A stretch of DNA of 64,000 nt from Rhodosporidiobolus odoratus (taxonomy: Eukaryota; Basidiomycota; Microbotryomycetes; Sporidiobolales; Sporidiobolaceae): the NCBI GenBank assembly GCA_034387635.1, contig JAOANU010000009.1:1-64000 (forward strand), written 5' to 3'. Within the stretch, counting starts at the first letter, position 1. Every line of letters starts with the position of its first letter. A program made the translations under genes and the position numbers. Shown piece by piece: positions 33,703 to 45,620 of this stretch. Under the pieces are notes generated by a model that saw only the letters and a list, made by a program, of their open reading frames with translations, did no database searches and had not been told where the DNA came from.

Positions 33703-35876
33703 CTAGTACACCGGAAATCCCTTCTCTAGCTCTGCCCATGCTGTCACCCCGCCCTTGACATCCACAACCTCGACCTCGAGTGGCACTTCTCCCTCGCCCT
33801 TCTCGGTTTTCCCGCGTTCCTCCATTCGCTGCTGCGCTAGATACCTTCGAATCGCACGCGCAGCAAGGAGCGAGTCGTTACCGCGACGGCACAACAGTAC
33901 GAGGCGGCTTGGTGCAGCATACGGAGGAGAAGAGGCTTGAGGTATTGTCGGCGAAAGAGCGAGATGAGGTGAACGGAGGAGGGTGGGAAAAGGGATATCT
34001 GTGCAAAAGCAGCCATCGTTAGTCCGAGTCTGAGAGGAGTACTATGTGAGATGGTATGCCGAAAGGACACATCGTCTCCGTAACTGGATTGGAGGCTATG
34101 AAAAAGAAGGCGAGGGGAGGAGAGGGAGATAGCGGGCAACGCACTCGTCGACCCTTCCAAGCTAGCAATCCCAAACTCTGCCGCCGATCTCGTATCCACC
34201 ACTCTGACCTTCCCCGCAGCAACATCCTTCTCCAGTTTCCTGAGCTCCTCGACGCCGATCCGTTTGTCTTGCCGTTCACTCGCCTTTTGCCCAATTCCAG
34301 GGACAGCACAAAGCGGGTCGATCCAGCCAGGCCACTCTCCGTCTGGCGACTCGAGAAAATTTCGCCAGCGAGAAGCGGGTGTCGAAGCTGCAGAAATGGG
34401 CGATGCAGGGGAGCTCGAGGTGGAGGAAGGGAAGGTCCCGCAGGCGGGACAAGTCGGCTTGCGGGACCGGGTCTTGATGGTGCGGCAAGGGGCGGGAGAG
34501 AGGGGTGATAGGAGGTGCAGGGAGGGTTGCGCTGCCGCAAGACGAAGAGAGCATGGAGAAGACTCGTCAGCTACGGCCGGCCGGCTAGGTGAAACAAGCA
34601 GAGGAAGAAGAGCTAGCTCACCGTTTCCCAGCAGTACCTTCAGCGCTTCTGTTGCCATCCCAATACCTACCACCCCGCAAAGCACGCCCAGGACTCCCTC
34701 ATCCGAACAAGCTCCTGTTCCTGCCAGACTCAACCGCTCATAATACGCATCTTCTGCTCTCTCCCGCTCGAGGCTCTCCTCTTCGCTCACAGCAGGGGTA
34801 TCCCAAGTTGGAGGACCAGTCGACGGCGGGGGAGGTGGGAAAAGGCAAGCGTAGCAAGGACCTCGGTCCTGCGTGCCTTCCTCGGCAACTGGTTTGAGGG
34901 CCACATTGTACGCCCCGACCGTGCCTTCAGCTCGCACGGCTCCTCCGCTAACAAGCGGTACGCCGTGGGCTACAGCGTAGGCGTTGATGAAGTGTCGGGT
35001 AGCGGGGTTGTCGGTGCAATCGAGGATGAGGGAGGAGGTCCCCTCAACGAGTGCAGGAGGAAGGGAGGAACGATTGGAAGAGTCGAAAAGAGAGGGAGTG
35101 AAGGCGTTGGGAAGCGTGTGAACGGCGATGTCCGAGTTGAGGCTGTACGGCGAAGCCGCGCGCCAAAAAATGGGATGCAAGGGAAAAAGGTTCAAAGGTT
35201 AGTGCGGCGTCGGGGTGTAAGACGAGATCTAGGAAGAGGAAGGATCTGCGCACGCTTGCAACGCAACCTTGGCGCTCTCAGCCTTGCTCATTCCGACTCG
35301 GCCCTCCGTATGTAGGACTTGACGATGCAAGTTAGAAAGTTCAACCGTGTCGTGGTCGACGATGGTGATCTCGCCTGTGTATCGACGCTTGTCAGTACAT
35401 CTTGATCATTGTCTGCAAGAAAGGGAGAGGGAACATAGGGTAAGTACGCACCGACACCAGCAGCCGCAAGATACATTAGAACAGGACAACCCAACCCGCC
35501 CGCTCCCACTACTAAGACGTGCGCCCGCTTTAGCTTCAGTTGACCTGTTCTACTGAGTCTGTCAGCAAAGAGTCTCGCGCGGAGGAAGAGGTGGCGCACC
35601 TGATAGTCCAACCTGAGAAAGCATCATCTGCCTCCCGTACCGCTTGTACTCCCGTAGAGACAGCAGCCACTGTCTTAAGCCCTCTGTAGTAGTCTTCGTA
35701 GTACCCTCGTCAACATCCGCCAACTCTTCGTGTTGTTCGACGTGCGCTGTTGCGGTTTTAAGTGGATCCGACGAAGTCAAGGCGGCCAGCTCCGCTTCGA
35801 GTTGAGCCACGCGAGAGCGAGCTTGCTCGAGCTCTTGAGCGATCAGAGAAAAGTTTCTCTGCGTCGGATCAAGCAT
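33703..35876 (-). CDS. UBA4: E1-like ubiquitin-like activator and sulfurtransferase UBA4 (MOCS3-type)
   Basis: This protein activates URM1 by adenylation and passes sulfur to it for tRNA thiolation; in some fungi it also serves molybdopterin synthase. N-terminal coiled coil ([19 protein letters not shown]), then the E1 fold: [68 protein letters not shown]. Zinc Cys pairs are CYAC and CPAC. The Cys-bearing loop is [10 protein letters not shown]. The C-terminal rhodanese domain has [13 protein letters not shown] and its catalytic Cys in LLCRRGNDS, and ends [10 protein letters not shown]...FPVY. About six exons. The 5' part is duplicated as a broken copy at 16988-17625. Confidence 0.92.
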
Positions 35877-36240
35877 AGAGCGGCGACAATGAGATGAGAA
35901 AAGGGCGATGGCCGGGCGCGAAGGACGTTGCGTTCTTTCTCCTCGTCCGACGCGTTCAACATGGGCTTTGCCTTTCGTCCGCCAAGAGTGAGACTACCAA
36001 GGCGTTCCGGCGAAGAGCGACGACGCGAAGGGATCGGACGGGAAAAACACGAAGTTGCAGATCGAAAGGAGAATGTCACAAAGCAATGACGATCATGACT
36101 CTCGCAAAGGGCTATCAACACCGGGCTCGGCCAACGACATTGATGCAGAAGTAAGAAAAAGAGGGAGTCCTAGGGTCGAAACGACAAGACGTTACAGCCA
36201 CGAGCTGACCGGTACCGCGCGACGATGAACGGGATGGTAT

Positions 36241-37533
36241 TTACTCGGACGATGGGCCAACGAGTGAGGCGCTGAGGAGGACGGGCAGAGCCGAGTACCA
36301 GGAGAAGAAGTCGCCATGGGGCGTAGTAGGTTCCGCGCGTGAGCGGCGTAGTTCCATTTCTGCGTGGACATGTCAGTTTCGGGGCGAGGGCAAACAGAAA
36401 GGTAGGGACAGAGTCAGGTGCAGCGTACCTCGCGCCAGACGTGGGGCAAATAGTTGTCCTGTTGAATCGATGATCAGATCAGGCAGTGCTTAATGTGCGC
36501 TGGTCGGCATCGTCACGGGAGGAAGAACAGCCAATTCCGACGCACCATGAGACCGCGAATCGTCTGTACAAGCTGAGTCTCTGTGTACGTTGTCTTTTGT
36601 CAGTCAGCAGTCTCTTGTAGAACGGAAGAGAACCGTACAGCTGCGTTGAGACTTGTGATATCGTGGAATTGCCGGCGTCGGAGAACCTCCTGCTTCAAAA
36701 CGCGATAGTTCTGAAGAATTTATGTGACCGCACACTTCCTTCCTTGTCGTAACGTCAAGCCAGTCCTCGAAACGTACTGCGTCGTGGGCGTCCTGGAGAA
36801 CGCGGCAGGTCGGAGGGTCTTTCGAACGCCAGCTAGGCTGGAAGATCACGCTCTCGAAATGGGGGTAAAGCGGCTCAAGTGGGTTCTCGTACAGGTGATC
36901 GCTCGTAACAGGATCCCGATAGAGACCGTACTGCTCGGCTGTTTCGTCCCATATCTGTGTAGAAAAGGGTCAGCTCATAATGGTCGCCCGGATGGCCAAA
37001 TGGGGACAGAGGGACCTCAGCGCACCTTTGCCCACGTGTTCTGAGTTCCAGGAGCATAGACGCCGTCAATCTGTGTTGCTTTTCTGTCAGCAGCACGGCA
37101 TCTCGACAAGAGCAAAGCAGAGACCATCTACGCCACCCCCTTTGATGCACTCGACCGCTTCCTGTTATACAGGGAAGATGAGTAGGTGAGCTCCGCTGAT
37201 TTGACATGCAGCGAAAGGCAGGCACTTGCAATCTCCTCCATGCGCTCGGTTTTCTCGGCCGCATCGCCCGCATTCGAGTGCCACTATGCAAGCCAGAACT
37301 GGACATCTTGTAGGAGCCCTTCGATAGAGGTGATGCGGGTGACGGGTTCGGAACGTCTTCGTGCTCCTCCAGGATCTGGCGGTGGAGACGCTGACAATCG
37401 TTGGAAGGCAGCCTCCTCAAGAATGCGATTGGGACGCGACAGATTAGCGGATCTGTCTTCTGCACCCGACCCCAGTGATGCAGGTACGGAAGGCGTTGTA
37501 GCCGGGGTTGGAGGGTGGAGTGGCAAAGGACAT
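36241..37533 (-). pseudogene. P-family copy P3, first exon broken
   Basis: The start at 37533 (MSFATPPSNPGYNAFR) resembles P4. The TDPLICRVPIAFLRRL block follows in another frame: relative to P4 one base is missing near 37457-37475. A second frame change comes before the helix (ITSIEGLLQDVQFW), and a TAG lies at 37284-37286. Downstream exons look sound: 37070-37026 (ends NTWAK, 15 codons as in P2), 36954-36778 (starts IWDETAEQYGLYRDP, ends CRVLQDAHDA), then NYRVLKQEVLRRR, TQLVQTIRGLM, DNYLPHVWRE and a last exon ending at 36241. It is probably a decaying gene. Sequencing errors in exon 1 are the alternative. Confidence 0.65.
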
Positions 37534-38500
37534 GATGACCCCAATTGGAAAGTCACGTAAGCGAAAGGGAGAAAGCAGAGCAAGGCAAGTGCAAGGGACG
37601 GGAGGTAGCCAGCGGGATCACCCTCGCTTGCTAAATGGCGACGGGACGTGTCCGCAGGGTCAGTACTCAGGAGTGAAAGTCCATAAATCTCGAGTCAGGG
37701 GGTGAAGTCCATGATATTGGGTAGAAAGTGTGAGAAAAACAGGCTAGATGTGCTGTTGAAAGGAGTGCCGGAGGGAGAGAGAAGGTGCTATGGAGGCTGT
37801 GTGCCAGTAGGTACGAATAGAAACAGCCGTAGCAGCGAGGCGGAGAAAGGAGGTGGGCAGTTAGGCTGTTATGTGCAGAAGTCAGCGCACGAGCGCAGGT
37901 GAAGCGGTACAAGCGGCATGCGTCGAGTGCATGCCCCGTGCTCGTATCGCCTCGTGCAAGGAAAAGTGTCACGCACCGACGAGTCCGTTCCATCAAGCCC
38001 AATCCTCCCCGCGAGCCTGCAGTCTCTCGCCACCCTCCCAAGACCGTCGAGCCATGTTGGCACACGCTTTACAGCGATCGAAAACGACTTGGAGCGTTTC
38101 GTGGTGGTCCACGGCTGTCGACGTGTGCTAATTGTGTTTTGAGCGATCTTGAGGAAGTCGAGGCGGCGAGTCGCATCCAGCTGAGAGACGTGTGTACGAG
38201 CGTATTTGCAATCTATCACTGCTTGCTAGGTAGTGCGCTCAATCGAATTGAGCATATTGTGATTCGAGTGGAAGAGGGAGATGTGGAAACGTCGAAACAG
38301 AAGCACACTCGATGACTCTCTGAGCGACACTGGGCACGACGAAAATGGGAGACGACCGCAAAAGCCACGCAAGAGAACTCAAGCAAGAAAAGCCTGAATT
38401 GCCGAGTCCGGAAGACGGCATGAAACTCGGTGCAGGCGGCGCACAGAGTTCCGATAGACAGAGCGAAAGTGCATTGCACCAACACACAGGTATACGCTCA
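37534..38500. other. Region between P3 and P4, no gene seen
   Basis: This is about 1 kb. It should hold the P3 promoter and the P4 3' end. Minus-strand frames at 37869-38219 are Arg-rich and do not match the P family. I cannot support a gene. Confidence 0.45.
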
Positions 38501-39925
38501 TCACCGCGCGACCGGGTCGTAAGCCTCCAGCCCACGGGCGGCCGGACGATCGACTGGGCGGTCGTAAAACCATTCATGGTGATCGAGACTCGTGTCGCGT
38601 AGTAAGTTCGTCTTGTAGGCAGCCTCGTTCCAGGTCTGGATGGAGACTGGCTGGTCAGTTCTGCAGGTTGTGAAATCGAAGAAAACGAACGAAGGCAACT
38701 TACCTCCCGCCAACCGGAATCCGCGCCTGCGTGCGCATCCTGCACGACCGCAACAGGGTTTGATCATCAGTGCTGCCATGGAACTGGGACTGGTATCACA
38801 GCGCACTATCAGATTCCGGATGTCGAGGACAAGTTTGTTCTGGTTACGCAAGGAAAAATCAGTCACAACCAGAACTACTATGACCGCTTTTTTCGTTGCG
38901 AGAAGGAAGATGCTGACATACGATTCCCCGTACAGATGAGTGCGGATTTAGAGGCTGGTTGATGAGATCCCGATATTTTCTAACGACCAGGACAGCCACG
39001 GACTCCGAGTTGCCTGCGTACGGCATTCTTTGGTTGTAAATACCGAGCCATGCCTTCGACGGGATGTTGAAGAGGGCGGTCCTCAGCACCCGACGTGTGA
39101 GCGGCTTGTTGGACTGAAGACGAAATTGCTTGATTTGCGCCTTGAATTCCCAGTAGCGGGATGCAAGTGGGCGGTACATGTAAGGACTCGAGGCGGTCCT
39201 CCAATGGAGACCTTGAAGCATCGCTGCATGATCCCATAGCTGGCAAACGAGAACCTCATCAGGGTTTCCTCGGAATTCGACGAGAATCGGATTCCCATTC
39301 CCACGAGAATGAAGACAGGCTAGGAGGTATACGAAGCTAGCTCACCTGCACCCATCTATTCTGCACATGAGGTTGTTCAGGAATGGCCAAAGCTTTGAAC
39401 TGCATCAGGAGCAATCGTCAACGGGATAGTAACCAGGAGCAGGAAAGAAAACAAACTCACGCAAGTGCTTTTGATCTTGTCGACAGAGACTTCCTGGTCG
39501 GGTACAGCCGGCATGGTCAGCTGCAAGGCATCTGCATGGCATGCTAAAAGCCTTGACAAACGTACGATGTCGTCCCATGCGACCTCCTGGTCAGCCTCGT
39601 CCATATCTTCTTTCTCCTCCGAGTCACTGTTGTCGGAAACCTCCGAATCACTGTCGTCCGGTTGCCGACGCCAGTCCACTAAAGACCCGCGTAAGTCCTT
39701 GAGCTCGTGCTCCACGACATCAAGGCAGCTGAGTCGACGGGCCGGATCGTCCCCATCTGGCGCCGTCTGTAGATGGAGGCGCAAGCAGTCCATGGCGGAG
39801 AGGGTTCTCAGCGCGAGGACGAGGGCTAAGCACAGCGGAGGATCTGTAGGGAGGACGCCGGCTTGAGTGATGCGTTCCCGGAAGGTGTTGAAGCGAGAGT
39901 GGGAAGCCGGAGGACCGAGCGACAT
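38501..39925 (-). CDS. P-family protein P4 (unknown)
   Basis: The six exons, 5' to 3', are 39925-39461, 39399-39346, 39239-38922, 38839-38807, 38739-38704 and 38635-38501, giving 346 residues, all phase 0. Exon 1 carries LPTDPPLCLALVLALRTL, VEHELKDLRGSLVDWRR and a strongly acidic stretch (DSDSEVSDNSDSEEKED). The 54-nt exon 2 ends QNRWVQ. Exon 3 starts LWDHAAMLQGLHWR and carries SPYMYRPLASRYWEF and KAWLGIYNQ. The 33-nt exon 4 is NKLVLDIRNLI, exon 5 ends DSGWRE, and exon 6 starts TWNEAAYKTNLLR with WFYDRP. P1 and P2 have an extra intron where exon 2 is single here. No signal peptide or transmembrane helix. This is the cleanest copy and the best type member of the family. Confidence 0.75.
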
Positions 39926-40705
39926 TGTCGAGGTGAGAATGCTATCTGGCGGCAAGGCGGATGGACGGGCGAGAGAGAAGCATAAGAGGGTGCAGATCAA
40001 GCGGGTGTGGACGCGGCGCAAAGTACGCCGGCATACCCACACGGCTCGGAGAGAAAGCCGAGGGCACACCGAGGCAGACGAAGAAAGCGTAGGGAAAAAG
40101 CGGACATGCCGGAAGAGGCGGTGGAAGGGCAAATCAGCCGAAAGGGCAGAATCGCACGGACCTACGTGGGTAGCCAGTACCGATCCATCTCGCTCCCTGT
40201 ACAGCAGAGCGGACAGCGCTTCGTCTGACCCTGCCAGATCAGACAATCGCCATCCTTCAAGTTGGACCCCCCCCCGTGCATCGTCTGCCCCGTCCGAGCG
40301 GGCCTAATGGCGGCTTGACCCGAGAGCCGTGGGAATCTTGCGTCTGCCAGAGGCAACTTGCTGCTTTCTGGCTGCGGTCGACGGGTGTTATCGAGGGTCG
40401 CGGTCCGGAGGTCGAGGTGGACAGGGAGGACCGGCCACTGCGCGAGCAGTGAGGCGTTCGAATGGGTCGGCGTAGACTGGTGCTCAACTACATGACGGCT
40501 TCCGATGCACTAGCAGCCCGAAGCGGAAAGCAAGATGAGTGGAAAGAAGCGAGAAGAGGAGAAGAAGGCGAATGATGAGGACGAGCTGTCCGGGACGGCA
40601 CTATTCCGGGCATTCGGTCAAGCGACCTTACCACAGTACCTGGACCTGTAAGCCTGAGCCAGTTCGCGACTGAAAAAACCCCCTTCGATTCCTTCCTCTA
40701 CATCT
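39926..40705. other. Intergenic region with one small open frame
   Basis: This lies upstream of P4 and downstream of the transporter stop. On the plus strand at 40535-40651 is a 38-codon frame (starts MSGKKREEEKK, then ELSGTALFRAFGQATLP), preceded by an in-frame TAG. It may be a real small protein or chance; I do not recognise it. Confidence 0.25.
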
Positions 40706-43700
40706 CTATACACGCGCAAACACACTCTCCTCCCTCACCAGTCTATCATACCCAGGAAATCCGATCTCCCCCACCAACGTCTTCGTAACTTTCTCCAACT
40801 CATCGAGATCGAGCAGAACGCTCGCGAGCGCCTGCAATGCCGAGGCGTAGATCCCGAAGCGCTCGTCTTGAAGTGCCAGAAGAGTGAGAGGAGAAGAGGA
40901 GAGCTGGGCGCCTTCGAGCTCGGGGCGGGCGGGGTTGACGGAGGAGGAGGGGGAGGAGGCGGAAGAAGCAGAAGGGCCGGAGAGGAGACGGAGGCGGCGG
41001 TCGTGGTAGAGAAGACGGTCGAGGAGAGGGCCTGGTGTTGCTTGAGGCAGGGGCGAACCTTGTCGTAGGGCAAGAGAGAGCTGTTGCGGAGCATAACAGG
41101 TTCAGCGAAGCCGGAGACGCAGAGGGAAGAAGGGTGGGAGGAGCGGTGGAAAGCGTACAAGAGAAAACGTAGAGGTGACGTCTGCGATCTGCGATTCTCA
41201 AGATCGTCAGTTAGCAGAGGCCAATCGCAACGCAAGAAAGGCAATATACGAGTGGCTGATTCAGAAAAGCCGTCTCATGCACCAAAGCCCTCCTCCATTC
41301 CGGCGACAACCTCACCAGTGCCTGACCCAGCTGGGCCAGAGCTTGCAACATCCCCAACTGTAACGTTAACAGCTGACTGTGTTCCTCTTTCGGCCAATCC
41401 CCCCGGAGGGAGATCTCCCAACTCGCTTGCAGGATTGCCGGTTGAGTCGCGTTGAGCTTGACGCGCACGGCAAGCATTCGAGCACGAGCTGCTTCTCGAG
41501 CTGCAGGACTGAACCCGCTCGAAGTGGCTTCGACTGTAGAGTCTGGCAGGGGATGCTCCTCTTTCAGCCAGGCGGAGATGATGAGGGTGTAGAGGCGGCC
41601 GAGTTCGTGGATGCAGGTTGCGTGAGTGCGGCGAACGAGCAGTCGAGTAGAGACGGGCGGGAGAAGCATGGCGACTGCGGCAATGCCCTGCAAGAGCGGC
41701 GGAGGTTAGGAAGGTCAAGACTACCAAGAACACAGGGAAAGCCTTGCCGTGCCGATCAAGACGAGGAGGGCGCGCTGAGAGCGATGAGGGTCACTTGGTA
41801 AACTCCTCTAGATGACAGTACAGAGTGCGCACCTTCCACGCTAGCGTATAGCCTATTCCCGGATTGCCGACCGAGGGTAAATGCGAGTCTTGCCACGAGT
41901 AACCAACCTACGAACCCGACCGACGGAGTAAGTGCGCGCTAGGGAGCAGAGCGAGATAGAGAACGCACAATAAGAATGGCAGTGACCGCAGCTTGTATCG
42001 CAGCTTGCGATGAAGCTGGCGGTGCGAAGATCCGAATCGCCATAACAGGCAGCATGAAGACGAAGACGGCTGCTCCGAGACCGTAAGGCGAGCCTGGTCC
42101 GTCTGCTGAGCCGAGGTACCAAAGGACTGGATAATGGAAAGTTCTGCGTAAGGATCACAGCCAGTGCAAGGGTACGGAAACGACTTGCACATGCCGTAGA
42201 CTAGTCCGACTGCGATACCGACCACTTTCTGGAGAGAAGCGAGGATCTGATCGCCAGCATACACCGCAAGGAAGCTACACGCGATGAAAATATGAGTGAG
42301 CAATAAGAAGACGCGGAAGAAGAAGCAAGAGGTGAACGCACGTCTGCAACGTGATCAAGCACCAGAGCGACTTCTCCGAGTACATGAGATAGCTCGTCGA
42401 CTTGAAGACCTGTGGTAGCCATATGAGAATCGAGAAGGTCGCATACTTGAGGGCAAAGAGGCCTTCGGGGCTGCTGAGGAAGCGACCAAGGCGGTAGATG
42501 GTGAAGGTGAACCGTTGAACAGCGTTCTTGGGGGGACGAGCGTCGGGGTCGAGGCCTGCTCAGCGTGGAGACGGATCAGACGGATTCTCAAACAGACCAG
42601 AAGAGGCATGTCAAGCGCACCTTTCTCGCTGAAATCCCCCTTCCCCTCCTTCCCCTTCTCTCCTTCTTCGCCCTGTCCGTCCCCAGCTTGCACAATCTCG
42701 ACCTTGTCCGGGTCCTCCCCATCCCCATTGATCTTTCCTCCGCCCTCTCCATTCCCCTTGACCAACAACAAATTCCCAACCTTCCTCAACCCGGTCGGCC
42801 ACCACACCCTATTCTCCCTCCTCTTCTCCTGCAGCTCTCCTACTTTCTTCCCAAAAGCCAGGACGGCTTGAGCGAAGACGACGAGGTTATCGGATGCGGC
42901 TAAGAGGGTGAAGAGCGAACCGGGGGCGAAGGCTAAAGTCGGCGACGAGTCGTCGTTGACCACGGGTTTGGAAAGGTCACGAGGATGAGCGACTGTAGCG
43001 AGAAGTTGACCCGTCACAGGGTCGAAGAGACCGACAAAAGGTCCAATCAACGCTTGTCGTCCATCCGTCCTGTACTGCTCCAAGACCGCTTCGAGCCTAT
43101 CCATCTTTGTCTTCTGTTCCGCCGTACGCTGTTCCGCTCGATCTTGGGGAGCACGGAAACGAGAGGGGAGAAAGCCACTCCACCGCATGGAATTCTGCTC
43201 AACGAGCCAAATCATCGCCCCTTCGAGAGCCGAATCTGTCGCATGCCGCAGTTCGGATGAAGCTTGACGGAAGATAGGAAGTAGAGAGCCGAGATCGTGG
43301 TTGTTGACCTGTTCGGCGCGGGTAAAGCGCTCGCGGGTACGGCGCATTCGGTCCGTTTCTGCGTAGGTTGCAGCAGGTTTGGCTGCGCAAGTCGAAGTTT
43401 CCGCTTTGGCGGAAGAGGAGGAAGGCGAACGCGAGGTATCGGCTGAAGGGATTTTCCTCAGGCTTTGGTAGCGCTGCGCAGAAGGAGAGTATCGCATCAG
43501 TCTGCAGGAGAGTAAGGAGCAAACATGCATACGTACCTTGTACCTCGACTCAACCGTCGCGAACAAAACCCCCAACCCAACACTCCGAACATGCACCTCC
43601 CTCAGCGTATCCACCAACCCCTTGAGATCACTCGAGCTAGTCCTCCCGTACGACAGCTCCATCTCGAGCATGGGAACACTAGTGAGGAGGGCTTCGAGAC

Positions 43701-45328
43701 CGGATGAGGCGGCTGCCTGGGTGGAGGCGAAAAGGCTGGAAAAGGTTGGCCAAGCGGAGGCGGAAGCATTGCTCCGCTCCTCCTTGGTGGACAGCGTCGA
43801 GGTACCGTCTGCGACGCCATGGAAAGCGGGAGGTGGGGTCGAGAGAAGCTTTGAGTGTAGCTGAGAGCGTTGCAGGATGGGAGAAAGGACCTTGTCGACA
43901 AGGTCGACGCTGCAGGCAGAAACCGGTCAGTATATAGGCGACCCTCTCAACAGAAGCAGACGATTCGACATACGTCCATGTCGAGTTGAGCGATTCGGGG
44001 AAGATCAGTAAGTTTGAAGCAATAGCGATGGCGAGGAAGCAGGCGGTAGGTACTGCAACGAAGCGACTGGAATCGTCAGGCAACGTCGGAGTGTGACGAG
44101 GCTAGGACCTTACTGAGGAAAGTTGTCGCCAGAGTATACTGAGCGATCGGAAACAGAGGACCGTACGAGCACTGCGCAAAACCGACAACGCACGTCAGCG
44201 TTCCCTTCTGGATCTCACGCACCAAGAAAAAAGGGACGTACCATGACATCCATGACGATACTGCCAAAAATGGCCAACAAGAATGTCGCCTGAGGTCCCT
44301 TCGCCCTTAACAAGCCCAGCGCAAACAATCCGATCCAGAAAAAGACGCCAAATACGACGGTTGAGCGGGCGTCGAGGAATTCGCCTTGAAAGATGGCGAG
44401 GCGGTATTCTGAATCGGGGTTCGTGGCGCCAGCGATACTACCCACGGAAAGTTGATCAGCTCTGCGCAGAGGCGAGGAACTCAAGGTGCTCACCCATTCT
44501 GCACCCTCCTCACCGAACTAGCCAACAAGACCCGATCCCTCGCCCGCAGAGCTGCGGCCATAGCTGCACATCCCCAGGCCCACCCGACGCACATGCCAAG
44601 TACGAGCGTGGTGGCGACGAGGAGGAAGACTTGTGCCGGGAAAGTTGGGGGGAGCATGACCGAGACCTGATTTCGAACCACCTCTCCAAGTCAGGCGGTT
44701 CCCTTACGAACTAGGGGGTTGAGGAGACGGAAAAGGGATGAGCTATACGCACAATCATTCCGAAGAAACTCGCCTGACCCAGTACAGTCAGCGAATCGGG
44801 ATTGAGAACCAGAATGAACGAAGCGAGGAGGACGAGCATAGATCGTAGTAGGTGTTTTCGAGAACGCCATGCTGTGCGAGATTGAGCCGAGAGGAGGAAG
44901 GCGGGGGGACTGGCAGGGTAGAGGGGTGAGGGGGTGAAGTGGGGGAAGAGGGCTGGAGGAAGGAAAAGAGGACGGAAGGCGAGTGGGCGAAGACGGGAAC
45001 GGAGGCGCGTCGGACGCGGCGGCATGCGTCAAGGGGCATACAGAAGCAGTGTATGTCAGCTCAGAGTGCTGTACGGCCAGGATGGGATCGAAGGAAACGC
45101 GCCGTCCAGTGGCCCCTTGAGCGATCCAGGCATCTTCTCCCGCCAGCTCATCTTCTGCACCTTCTCGTCCACAGCGTCGGGCTTTCCGGCAGTATCTACA
45201 CCATCTCCAGGCTTCTCCCCCTTGTCCAGCGAGTTTGGCGAGTGTTGAGAAACGCTGGTATGCGAAGTTGATCGATATTCGCGTGAGGCTTGCGCTGCTG
45301 AGCTGTTGCTGTCTGGAGCAGCAAACAT
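40706..45328 (-). CDS. DUF2421/ArAE-type membrane transporter (BRE4-like)
   Basis: This is a large polytopic protein of the fungal aromatic acid exporter-like superfamily, with an N-terminal membrane half, a long soluble linker, a second membrane half and a soluble tail. Order: a Ser-rich acidic N-terminus; helices around RSMLVLLASFILVLNPDSL, FLLVATTLVLGMCVGWAWG, VVFGVFFWIGLFALGLL, TFLLAIFGSIVMDVM and ACFLAIAIASNLLIFPESLNSTW; a linker with MLEMELSYGRTSSSDLKGL and Lys/Glu/Gly-rich stretches. Then come LFALKYATFSILIWLPQVF and SLWCLITLQT, SFLAVYAGDQI, and FVFMLPVMAIRIF. The tail holds PALLEYA-like helices and DERFGIYASALQALASVLLDLDELEK, ending SVFARV-TAG at 40706. More than ten exons. Substrate unknown. 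S. cerevisiae BRE4 is the nearest named relative I can suggest. Confidence 0.75.
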
Positions 45329-45620
45329 ACTCGTCGATCGTGCGTCAGAGGTCAGTCAGTCAGGAAGGCAGAAGCGACAGGAAGAAACGAAGACGGAGAC
45401 TTCGGGACGGAGCGACCGAGCCAAGTCGAGGTTTGTTTGTCGTGCGCGTGCAGCGAATTCCCTTCTCGACTAGATCCCGAACAATGCCAGGCCTGAAGCT
45501 GAAGGTCAAACGACTAAATGATTACACTAAGATGTCACGCGGTATGGGGCGGGAAAAAGGACACGACTATACAGAGAAGAAAGAAGGCTCGAGGACTACG
45601 AATAGGGAGAAAGGGTCCAT

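Noticed and set aside
37869..38219. Arg-rich minus-strand frame as a possible fifth P-family member
   Set aside because: None of the family motifs (TDPxL, W(D/E), WR then W(D/N)xAA) is present.
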